Shown here: positions 57,400 to 64,000 of the stretch, one piece after another
Layout: every line of letters starts with the position of its first letter
Position numbering within the stretch: the stretch's first letter is position 1
NCBI GenBank assembly: GCA_910573755.1
Contig: CAJTBO010000012.1
Coordinates: 1-64,000, forward strand
Direction: 5' to 3'
Length of the DNA stretch: 64,000 nt
Origin: Lachnospiraceae bacterium
GTDB lineage: Bacteria; Bacillota; Clostridia; Lachnospirales; Lachnospiraceae
Made by a program: the position numbers and the translations under genes
Notes under the pieces: model-generated
What the model was told of the DNA's origin: nothing
The model's database searches: none
Seen by the model: only the letters and a program-made list of their open reading frames with translations

Positions 57400-59142
57400 T
57401 TATCTGATCTTAATATGCACCTCTCTGAGCTGCTGTTCCGTCACATCACCCGGCGCACCGTTCATCAGATCCTGCGCCGAACCGCTCATCGGGAAAGCGA
57501 TGACTTCCCTGATATTTTCCTCATTCCGAAGCAGCATGATCATCCGGTCCACGCCCGGCGCCATACCCGCGTGAGGCGGCGCACCGAACCGGAACGCCTG
57601 ATACAGCGCACCAAACTTCTTCTCCAGTGTCTCCCTGTCATACCCCGCGATCCTGAACGCCTCTTCCATCACCTGAATATCATGGTTTCTGACCGCCCCC
57701 GAGGAAAGTTCCACCCCGTTGCATACAATGTCGTACTGATAAGCCAGCACCTCAAGCGGATTCTGTTCCTGCAGCGCCTTTAAACCGCCCTGCGGCATCG
57801 AAAAAGGATTATGGGTAAACCCGATCTGTTTTGTCTCTTCATCCAGTTCAAACATCGGAAAATCATTGACATAACAGAACCTGTAGGCGTTCTTCTCACA
57901 CAGATCCAGCTTTTCTCCCAGTTCCTTCCTGATCTGCCCCGCATAATAAGCCGCTTTTTTCTCTTTATCCGCAATAAAAAAGATCGTATCTCCCGCCTCC
58001 AGAGAAGCAAGTTCTTTAAGCTGCGGCTTCTTCTCCTCCGGAATAAATTTGTCGATGGGCCCTTTGTAACTAAAGTCCTCCGCCACTTCCAGATATCCCA
58101 GCCCGCCCATGCCAAGCCCGGTTGCAAAAGACAAAAGCTTTTCATGGAACCCCTTTGACATCGGCTCTTTCACCCGGATGGCGCGGACTGTCCTGCCGAT
58201 AAAAGGCTTAAAAGTGCAGGACTGGAAAAATTCCGTCAGATCGATGATCCGCAGAGGATTGCGCAGATCGGGCTTATCCGTTCCGAATTCCAGCATCGCC
58301 TGCCGGTAACTGATGACCGGATAGGGCGCCCCCGTCACCTCGTATCCCGCCGGCGCGAACTTCTCAAAGGCCGCTGTCAGCACCTCTTCCCCCGCCCGGA
58401 ACACATCTTCCTGCGTGGCAAAACTCATCTCAAAGTCAAGCTGATAAAACTCTCCCGGCGACCGGTCTGCTCTGGCGTCCTCATCCCGGAAACAGGGCGC
58501 GATCTGGAAATACTTATCAAACCCTGCTGCCATCAAAAGCTGTTTGTACTGCTGGGGCGCCTGGGGCAATGCATAAAATTTCCCCTTATATTTTCTGGAA
58601 GGCACAATATAATCCCTTGCCCCTTCCGGCGAAGAGGCGGAAAGGATCGGCGTCTGGATTTCCAGAAAGCCCATTTTTGTCATCTTCTCCCGCAGGAAGC
58701 TGATAACCTGTGACCGGAAAATAATGTTATCCTTTACCTTGCTGTTTCTCAGATCCAGATACCGGTACTTCAGCCGGATATCCTCCCTTGTCTCCTTGGA
58801 TGTCTGGATCTCAAAGGGCAGCTGTCTATAAACCTTTCCCAGTATGTCAATGCTGCCGGCTTCCAGCTCGATCGTTCCGGTAGGGATCTTCGGATTATAA
58901 GTCTCCTCGTCCCTTTTCCGTATCAGTCCCTCAACAGATATCGCCTGTTCTTTTACAATGCCGGAAAGCAGATCCGTATCCCGCAGCACCACCTGCAACA
59001 CGCCATACATATCCCGCAGATCGATAAAGGATACGCCGCCGTGATCCCGGATATTCTCCACCCATCCGGCTGCCCGCAGCGTTCTGCCGATGCAGTCCTC
59101 ACTGATCTCTTTAATGGTCAAATCTCTGTAACAATTTTTCAT
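57400..59142 (-). CDS. aspS: Aspartyl-tRNA synthetase, bacterial type
   Basis: The 580-residue class II enzyme has an N-terminal OB-fold anticodon domain (AAGWVENIRDHGGVSFIDLRD), class II motif 2 (FRDEDARADRSPGEFYQLDFE), a GAD insertion, and motif 3 (GAPPHAGMAPGVDRM). Whether it is discriminating or also charges tRNA-Asn cannot be decided by eye, but its operon with gatCAB suggests that Asp-tRNA(Asn) may be made here. The start has AAGGGGAG upstream. Confidence 0.96.
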   Translation of the reverse strand: MKNCYRDLTIKEISEDCIGRTLRAAGWVENIRDHGGVSFIDLRDMYGVLQVVLRDTDLLSGIVKEQAISVEGLIRKRDEETYNPKIPTGTIELEAGSIDILGKVYRQLPFEIQTSKETREDIRLKYRYLDLRNSKVKDNIIFRSQVISFLREKMTKMGFLEIQTPILSASSPEGARDYIVPSRKYKGKFYALPQAPQQYKQLLMAAGFDKYFQIAPCFRDEDARADRSPGEFYQLDFEMSFATQEDVFRAGEEVLTAAFEKFAPAGYEVTGAPYPVISYRQAMLEFGTDKPDLRNPLRIIDLTEFFQSCTFKPFIGRTVRAIRVKEPMSKGFHEKLLSFATGLGMGGLGYLEVAEDFSYKGPIDKFIPEEKKPQLKELASLEAGDTIFFIADKEKKAAYYAGQIRKELGEKLDLCEKNAYRFCYVNDFPMFELDEETKQIGFTHNPFSMPQGGLKALQEQNPLEVLAYQYDIVCNGVELSSGAVRNHDIQVMEEAFRIAGYDRETLEKKFGALYQAFRFGAPPHAGMAPGVDRMIMLLRNEENIREVIAFPMSGSAQDLMNGAPGDVTEQQLREVHIKIR

Positions 59143-59149
59143 AATCTCC

Positions 59150-59165
59150 CCTTATTCCAGTTCCG
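59150..59165 (-). repeat. 16-base identical leader element before aspS (also before gatB)
   Basis: On the minus strand CGGAACTGGAATAAGG occurs 7 bases before the aspS ATG and, as an identical copy at 54809-54824, 6 bases before the gatB ATG. It includes part of each ribosome site. Confidence 0.8.
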
Positions 59166-59190
59166 CATCCGTCTACGGGATGCGGTTTTT
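59163..59190. repeat. Hairpin between dapL and aspS
   Basis: CCGCATCC (59163-59170) and GGATGCGG (59178-59185) form an 8-bp stem with a 7-base loop. The T-run follows it only on the plus strand (59186-59190), where no gene needs a terminator; in the operon's direction it may be a processing or stability element. Confidence 0.6.
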
Positions 59191-59191
59191 A

Positions 59192-60406
59192 TTATAACGC
59201 TCTAATTCTCTTTACAGCCTCCACCGCGTTCTCATAAGTACCAAACGCGGTCAATCTGAAGTATCCCTCTCCGCTTGGCCCGAATCCCGAACCCGGTGTG
59301 CCGATTACGTTTGCATTCTCCAGCAGATAATCAAAGAATTCCCAGCTTGTCATATTGTTCGTTGTCTTCATCCAGATATAGGGTGCGTTCACGCCGCCAT
59401 AAACCTCATATCCGGCATCTTTCAGTTCCTTTCTGACATACGCCGCATTGTTCATATAATAAGCCACCTGTTTCGCAAGCTGCTGCTTTCCGGCTTCCGA
59501 GTAAACGGCTTCGCCCGCCTTCTGTATGATATAGGGCGCCCCGTTGTACTTTGTGCCGTGGCGGCGCGCCCAGAGCGTATGCAGTTTTGTCCCGCCGGCT
59601 TCCAGATCCTTCGGAATCACGGTAAAGCCCAGCCTTACTCCTGTAAAGCCCGCGTTCTTCGAGAACGAACGGATCTCAATCGCACAGCCTCTTGCGCCCT
59701 CGCACTCATAAATACTGTGGGGCACATCTTCCCCGGAGATATAAGCCTCGTAAGCCGCGTCATAAATAATGACAGCCCCGGCTTTATTTGCATAATCCAC
59801 CCATACCTGCAGTTCCTCTTTCGTGATCGCGCTGCCGGTAGGATTATTCGGATAGCACAGATAGATCAGATCCGGCGTCTCTTCAGGCAGTTCCGGCGAA
59901 AAGCCGTTTTCCGCCGTGCAGGGCATATAGATCACATCACTCCAGGTCTCCTTCGCCGCATCATAGGTGCCTGTCCTGCCCGCCATCACATTGGTATCCA
60001 CATAAACGGGATAAACCGGGTCGCAGACCGCTATTTTATTATCCTTACTGAATATCTCCTGAATATTTCCGCAGTCACACTTCGCGCCGTCGGAAATAAA
60101 GATCTCATCCGCCGCAATATCACAGCCCCTTGCCTGATAATCATTTTTTACAATGGCATTTCTCAAAAACTCATAACCCAGATCCGGCGCATAACCATGG
60201 AATGTCTCCGCGCACGCCATCTCATCCACCGCTTTGTGCAGCGCATCGACGATCGCCGGCGCCAGCGGCTGGGTCACATCCCCGATGCCCATTCTCACAA
60301 GGTCTTTCTCCGGATGCTGCTCTTTATAAGCATTTGTCTTTTTCCCGATCGTTGCAAACAGATAGCTTCCCGGCAGTTTCAGATAATCATCATTGATCTT
60401 ATACAT
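59192..60406 (-). CDS. dapL: LL-diaminopimelate aminotransferase
   Basis: The start is the ATG at 60406 with AGGAGG eight bases upstream, giving 404 residues. The PLP enzyme turns tetrahydrodipicolinate directly into LL-diaminopimelate using glutamate, bypassing the succinyl and acetyl routes. It has GDVTQPLAPAIVDALH, CYPNNPTGSA and the PLP-lysine SFSKNAGFTG. The sixteen-base gap from dapF supports co-transcription and a joined pathway. Confidence 0.95.
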   Translation of the reverse strand: MYKINDDYLKLPGSYLFATIGKKTNAYKEQHPEKDLVRMGIGDVTQPLAPAIVDALHKAVDEMACAETFHGYAPDLGYEFLRNAIVKNDYQARGCDIAADEIFISDGAKCDCGNIQEIFSKDNKIAVCDPVYPVYVDTNVMAGRTGTYDAAKETWSDVIYMPCTAENGFSPELPEETPDLIYLCYPNNPTGSAITKEELQVWVDYANKAGAVIIYDAAYEAYISGEDVPHSIYECEGARGCAIEIRSFSKNAGFTGVRLGFTVIPKDLEAGGTKLHTLWARRHGTKYNGAPYIIQKAGEAVYSEAGKQQLAKQVAYYMNNAAYVRKELKDAGYEVYGGVNAPYIWMKTTNNMTSWEFFDYLLENANVIGTPGSGFGPSGEGYFRLTAFGTYENAVEAVKRIRAL

Positions 60407-60422
60407 AAAATAATCCTCCTGC

Positions 60423-61268
60423 TTAAATAGTATACTCGCCTTCATAGACTGTGGACGCAGGTCCGGTCATATAAATCAGATTCCTCTCCCGGTCCCATTC
60501 TATCAGCAGTTCACCACCTAACAGTTTAACAGTTACGGCAGTGTCCGTCAAACCGTTTAAAACACAGGCAGCCACCGTGGCACAGCTTCCGGTCCCGCAG
60601 GCAAGGGTCTCGCCGCTTCCCCGCTCCCAGACACGCATCTCCACATGATTCCTGTCTGCCACCTTCACAAATTCCGTATTGATCCGCTTCGGAAAGCGCT
60701 CATGATTCTCAAAACAGGGGCCCAGCTTCTCAATTTCCAGACCTGACACATCATCCATAAATATGACAGCATGAGGATTTCCCATTGACACACATGTCAT
60801 ATGATACTCCTCACCGTTTACCATGATCGGCGTATTTACCGCACATTCCGCACCGTCAGGCATCGCCACCGGAATCTCGGCGGGCACCAGAACGGGCTTT
60901 CCCATATTGACTCTTGCGGTCAGCATTTTCCCGTCCTCCACCGCAAGTTCCAGATATTTGACCTGCCCGCCGCTGATAATGCTCAATTCCGTCTTATCCG
61001 TAAGCCCCTTATCATACACATATTTTGCCACACAGCGAATACCGTTCCCGCACATCTCGCCTCTTGTACCGTCGGCATTCCACATCTCCATCTCAAAATC
61101 CGCCTCCTCAGAGGCATTGATAAAGATCACGCCGTCCGCCCCGACGCCGAAATGCCTCTCGCTCATCCTCCTTACAAGCTCCGGCTTCCTCTCCGGATCT
61201 ATCTTTTCTTCCATTCCGTTTATATAAATGTAATCATTGCCGCAACCGTGCATTTTCGTGAATTTCAT
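60423..61268 (-). CDS. dapF: Diaminopimelate epimerase
   Basis: The 281-residue epimerase converts LL- to meso-diaminopimelate for peptidoglycan and lysine. The two catalytic cysteines are Cys73 in MCGNGIRC and Cys224 in ACGTGSCA. It starts FTKMHGCGNDYIYI. The ribosome site is GAGGTAAGT. It is the first gene of the dapF-dapL-aspS-gat series. Confidence 0.97.
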   Translation of the reverse strand: MKFTKMHGCGNDYIYINGMEEKIDPERKPELVRRMSERHFGVGADGVIFINASEEADFEMEMWNADGTRGEMCGNGIRCVAKYVYDKGLTDKTELSIISGGQVKYLELAVEDGKMLTARVNMGKPVLVPAEIPVAMPDGAECAVNTPIMVNGEEYHMTCVSMGNPHAVIFMDDVSGLEIEKLGPCFENHERFPKRINTEFVKVADRNHVEMRVWERGSGETLACGTGSCATVAACVLNGLTDTAVTVKLLGGELLIEWDRERNLIYMTGPASTVYEGEYTI

Positions 61269-61466
61269 ACTTACCTCATTTCCATGCGGCTTTCACACCC
61301 GGCAGAACCTACAGGGCACCGCACCCATAAACTATTCCCTTCCTTTTTCACCATACCCCCGGTATCTATACAGACTTTATCATTCCCCCGGGTATACTTT
61401 ACGATCTGCCGTCCTGTATACTGTATTATACATCACAATATATACCGTCTCATACCCCCTCTTTCT
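61269..61466. other. Leader region of dapF with repeated GTATAC/ATACC motifs
   Basis: About 200 bases between the ANTAR gene and dapF contain several GTATAC palindromes and the paired motif ATACC-CCC-GGTAT, a TGTATA-N6-TATACA inverted repeat (near 61415-61432), and a minus-strand TATAAT (61425-61430) that could be a -10. No T-box or lysine riboswitch consensus was recognised. Confidence 0.4.
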
Positions 61467-62006
61467 CTACATCATCAATATCATCTGCGCCGACTCCACA
61501 ATACTTCTGCCGCTGTCCATACTGCACTTCTGCAGATATTTGTGCGCCTGTATCTCCGTCATGGACTTTTTCTCCATCAGGAGCGCCTTTGCCCGCTCGA
61601 TCAGTTCCACTTCTTCCGGGCTCTTTTCCCTCGGCGTCTCCCGCCGTTTTTTGCGGTATCTCTCGCACTGCCTCAGAAGCGTATGTACCGCCTCCACCAG
61701 TTCATAGGCCTTCAGGGGCATCGGCAGAAACATGATATCCCTCATATCGCAGTCAGACAGATGCTGTCTTGTGGCAAGCAGCAGCATAGATACCCCCTCA
61801 GGCAGGCACTCCTTCAATTCCAGATACATCATATCCGCCAGTCTGTAACCGCTTATGACAATCCCGCCGTTTAAGTCCTCCAGGGCACTGATCGCCTGCG
61901 CTCCGGTGGTACAGACCGCATGTACCGTAAATCCGCTTCTGACAAGAACGTTTTTGATCCCTCTGGCATCTTCCACGCGTGGAAAAACCACCACAATACC
62001 GGTCAT
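61467..62006 (-). CDS. ANTAR-domain regulator with degenerate receiver
   Basis: The start is the ATG at 62006 (AAAGGGGGTGG upstream), giving 179 residues. The N-terminal ~115 residues fold like a receiver but lack the acidic pair, the phospho-Asp (the site reads VISGYRLAD) and the switch Lys, so it is a pseudo-receiver. The C-terminal ANTAR domain is complete (RAKALLMEKKSMTEIQAHKY, then SMDSGRSIVESAQMIL). ANTAR proteins bind RNA hairpins to prevent termination. It lies 144 bases after glnA, a pairing often seen in Clostridia. Confidence 0.92.
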   Translation of the reverse strand: MTGIVVVFPRVEDARGIKNVLVRSGFTVHAVCTTGAQAISALEDLNGGIVISGYRLADMMYLELKECLPEGVSMLLLATRQHLSDCDMRDIMFLPMPLKAYELVEAVHTLLRQCERYRKKRRETPREKSPEEVELIERAKALLMEKKSMTEIQAHKYLQKCSMDSGRSIVESAQMILMM

Positions 62007-62150
62007 GCGCCCACCCCCTTTCCGGTGCCGAAAGCTTTTGCCCGTGGCAGCCCGTCTTACCGTATTGTTCCGAAAACACGACAACAGATTTTCCCGTCTG
62101 CCGGATAAAAATATCCGCGGACAGTATTCATCCTCTCTGCGGAAAATACC

Positions 62151-63482
62151 TCAGCAGTTCAGCAGATAGCGCCTGATCTCCCATTCCGAGACATCGGAGA
62201 TATATTCCTTCCACTCTTCCCTCTTTGCTCTGACATAGTTGCCTGTCACATGATCCCCCAGCGTCTGCGTCACAAGAGGATCTTTTTCCAGTTCATTTAG
62301 CGCATCCAGCAGTGTTGCCGGGATAGACTCTATCCCCTCCCGCTGCACATCCTCCCGGGACATTTCCTGTATATTTTTATCTACGCTCTCCGGCGGCATG
62401 ATATGATTCCTGATGCCGCCCAGCCCGGCGCGCAGGCATACCGCCAGCGCCAGATACGGATTTGCACAGGGGTCCGGATTGCGCAGTTCGATCCGCGCAT
62501 GTCTGCTGTCCGTTGCGGGCACCCGGATCAACGGGCTCCTGTTGCCGATACTCCAGGCAATATGCACCGGCGCATCATACCCCGGCACCAGCCGTTTATA
62601 AGAATTGACGAGCGGATTTGTGATGGCGGTCATCCCCTTTAAATGCTTCATAATGCCGCCGATAAAATAATACGCCTCTTTACTCAATCCGTTTCTGTCG
62701 GAAGCATCCCCGAATATATTTTCTCCGTTCCGGTTCAATGACATGTTGATATGCATGCCCGAACCCGTCACGCCGAATTTCGGTTTCGGCATAAACGTCG
62801 CATGCAGGCCGTGCCGTTTGGCAATGGTCTTCACCGTCAGTTTGAATGTCATGATATTGTCCGCCACCTGAAGCGCCTCGCCGTACCGGAAATCTATTTC
62901 ATGCTGTGCCGGCGCTTTCCCGTGATGGGAGGACTCCACCGTAAAGCCCATCTCTTCCAATGTCAGGATCATATCCCTTCTGGCATTCTCCCCGAAGTCC
63001 ACGGTACCCATGTCAAAATAACCCGCCTGTTCCCTCGTATGGGTGGTCGGCGCACCATTCTCGTCCATATCGAACAGGAAAAACTCGCACTCCGGACCCA
63101 CATCAAAGCTGTAGCCCATATCCGCCGCTTCCTGAATCGCCCTTTTCAAAATATACCGCGGATCTCCCTCAAAAGGCGTTCCGTTCGGTCTGTAAATATC
63201 ACAGATCAGCCTCGCCACCCTGCCCTGCTGGGGACGCCACGGAAAGATCGTCATGGTATTCAGATCCGGATACAGATACATATCCGACTCCACCCTGCCG
63301 GTAAATCCCTCAATGGAAGAACCGTCAAACATACACTCATTATTCAATGCCCTTTCAAGCTGGCTCGACGTCACCGCCACATTTTTCAGATTGCCGAATA
63401 TATCCGTAAACTGCAGCCGGATAAATTCCACATCCTCTTCTGCCACAAGATTCATGATATCCTGTTTTGTCAAATTCTTCAT
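62151..63482 (-). CDS. glnA: Glutamine synthetase, type I
   Basis: The 443-residue GSI-alpha type enzyme condenses glutamate and ammonia with ATP. It has FDGSSIEGF (start of the catalytic domain), the metal and glutamate site AQHEIDFRYG, MHINMSLN, and the SPLIRVPA and NPYLALA segments. It lacks the tyrosine adenylylation loop of the beta type. A strong promoter and an attenuator-like hairpin lie upstream, and an ANTAR regulator gene follows. Confidence 0.97.
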   Translation of the reverse strand: MKNLTKQDIMNLVAEEDVEFIRLQFTDIFGNLKNVAVTSSQLERALNNECMFDGSSIEGFTGRVESDMYLYPDLNTMTIFPWRPQQGRVARLICDIYRPNGTPFEGDPRYILKRAIQEAADMGYSFDVGPECEFFLFDMDENGAPTTHTREQAGYFDMGTVDFGENARRDMILTLEEMGFTVESSHHGKAPAQHEIDFRYGEALQVADNIMTFKLTVKTIAKRHGLHATFMPKPKFGVTGSGMHINMSLNRNGENIFGDASDRNGLSKEAYYFIGGIMKHLKGMTAITNPLVNSYKRLVPGYDAPVHIAWSIGNRSPLIRVPATDSRHARIELRNPDPCANPYLALAVCLRAGLGGIRNHIMPPESVDKNIQEMSREDVQREGIESIPATLLDALNELEKDPLVTQTLGDHVTGNYVRAKREEWKEYISDVSEWEIRRYLLNC

Positions 63483-63607
63483 CCCCTTCTCCTATTCTCG
63501 ATCTTATTTGAGGCAGGAGGCGCTGTCATCCGCTTTGCAGACCGTACCGCCGCAAACAGTCTCACCTGCCTGCCGGTTCGACTCTTCCTGCCAGCCCAGT
63601 TATATCT

Positions 63608-63643
63608 AAAAAGGGCGCTCTTACCCCTTAGTATAAGAACGCC
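63608..63643 (-). terminator. Terminator-like hairpin in the glnA leader
   Basis: On the minus strand GGCGTTCTTA pairs with TAAGAGCGCC (10 bp, one wobble) around a 10-base loop, then CCTTTTT. It begins ~7 bases after the predicted transcript start and lies ~130 bases before the glnA start, so it may act as an attenuator. Confidence 0.6.
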
Positions 63644-63656
63644 TTTGTCTTTTCAA

Positions 63657-63685
63657 ATCATACCCGACCTGCCGTTATTTGTCAA
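63657..63685 (-). promoter_or_regulatory. Promoter of glnA
   Basis: Minus strand -35 TTGACA (63680-63685, perfect), 17-base spacer, -10 TATGAT (63657-63662, one mismatch): the strongest promoter match in the window. Confidence 0.8.
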
Positions 63686-63823
63686 TCCCGGATTTGTCCC
63701 GGCTTCCGCAGCGACCCGTTTTTTGTGACGGTTCAGCCTCCGCTGCTGCCGTTTTTCTGTCATAATTTCGTCCCGACCCTAATATGATAATACAAAGCAA
63801 TCATTATAACCCCGGGAGAGCCT

Positions 63824-64000
63824 ATGAGTTCCAAAACAAAAATTGTCGTACTACACCTGAAAGAATTAATTTATACAGGAATCTTCGTTGTGCTGGGTAT
63901 CCTTTTCATCATACTGCTTTTCATCATGTTCCGCTCCGATAAGGAAACCCCGGAAGAGACGCCGAAAGCGCCTGAGACAGAAACAGGAACCGAGGACGGC
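63824..64000 (+). CDS. Membrane-anchored protein, partial (3' end outside window)
   Basis: An ATG at 63824 with CCCGGGAGAG upstream opens 59 codons to the window edge. Residues ~15-36 form one transmembrane helix (YTGIFVVLGILFIILLFIMF) followed by an acidic Pro/Glu/Thr-rich linker. An extracellular domain is expected beyond the edge. I do not recognise the family. Confidence 0.7.
   Translation, partial: MSSKTKIVVLHLKELIYTGIFVVLGILFIILLFIMFRSDKETPEETPKAPETETGTEDG

Larger units (their letters stand above)
63483..63823. other. Divergent region with glnA leader and promoters
   Basis: The 341-base gap holds the glnA promoter (63657-63685), the leader hairpin (63608-63643), a ~130-base GC-rich structured leader to glnA with several possible stems (including AGGCAGG/CCTGCCT), and the start region of the plus-strand gene at 63824. 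No clear plus-strand promoter was found. Confidence 0.6.

Noticed and set aside
59163-59190. Terminator of the dapL transcript
   Set aside because: The T-run is on the plus strand only; on the minus strand the stem is followed by AACTGG, so transcription into aspS is expected to continue.
61269-61466. T-box or lysine riboswitch before dapF
   Set aside because: No T-box AGGGTGGNACCGCG-like sequence and no lysine-box core were found.

Overview
The window looks like chromosomal DNA from an anaerobic Firmicute, most likely Lachnospiraceae (Clostridia). This is inferred from gene content: the rho-rpmE-DUF1385-prmC-prfA block; DUF4364, DUF4250 and DUF6106-like proteins; a purine end-pathway split into a stand-alone AICAR transformylase and a PurO-type IMP cyclohydrolase; DapL-type lysine/diaminopimelate synthesis; a glnA-ANTAR pair; and AddAB. 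Most genes lie on the minus strand. No rRNA, CRISPR array or prophage was seen.

Layout. 1-1.9 kb: an unrecognised winged-helix protein, cut by the window edge, abuts a truncated PD-(D/E)XK-like gene; this looks like an accessory insertion scar. 2.3-5.3 kb: subtilisin-like protease, cupin protein, SUKH-like protein. 5.5-11.9 kb: rho, rpmE, a DUF1385 membrane protein with a long charged repeat tail, prmC, prfA. 12.3-14.1 kb (+): malic enzyme and DUF4364. 14.1-19.8 kb: rarA, a membrane-fused spermidine-synthase-like protein, an unknown gene, tRNA-Val(CAC), a decayed dGTPase pseudogene, a NodB deacetylase and a 57-aa DUF4250 protein. 19.9-22.7 kb: clpB with a 37-bp minisatellite at its 3' end and a CIRCE-like operator over its promoter. 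22.9-31.2 kb: addB-addA and a membrane-anchored protein. 31.6-32.9 kb (+): TetR regulator and superoxide dismutase.

33-36.9 kb: an orphan solute-binding lipoprotein coupled to a hybrid histidine kinase. 37-42.9 kb: glnS, then purH(AICAR transformylase)-purO-guaB, the enzymes around IMP. 43.2-51.4 kb: a sugar-uptake operon (TIM-barrel protein, binding protein, ATPase, two permeases, BadF-type kinase) divergent from a LacI-family regulator. 51.6-61.3 kb: dapF-dapL-aspS-gatC-GNAT-gatA-gatB-Gfo/Idh/MocA-maf, linking diaminopimelate synthesis to aspartate/asparagine tRNA charging. 61.5-63.5 kb: glnA followed by an ANTAR protein with a degenerate receiver; glnA has a strong promoter and a terminator-like leader hairpin. 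The window ends in the start of a membrane-anchored protein.

Start codons were moved inward where a Shine-Dalgarno sequence and family length supported it. Promoters were read by eye as -35/-10 pairs. All family assignments are from recognition of motifs, without database searches.
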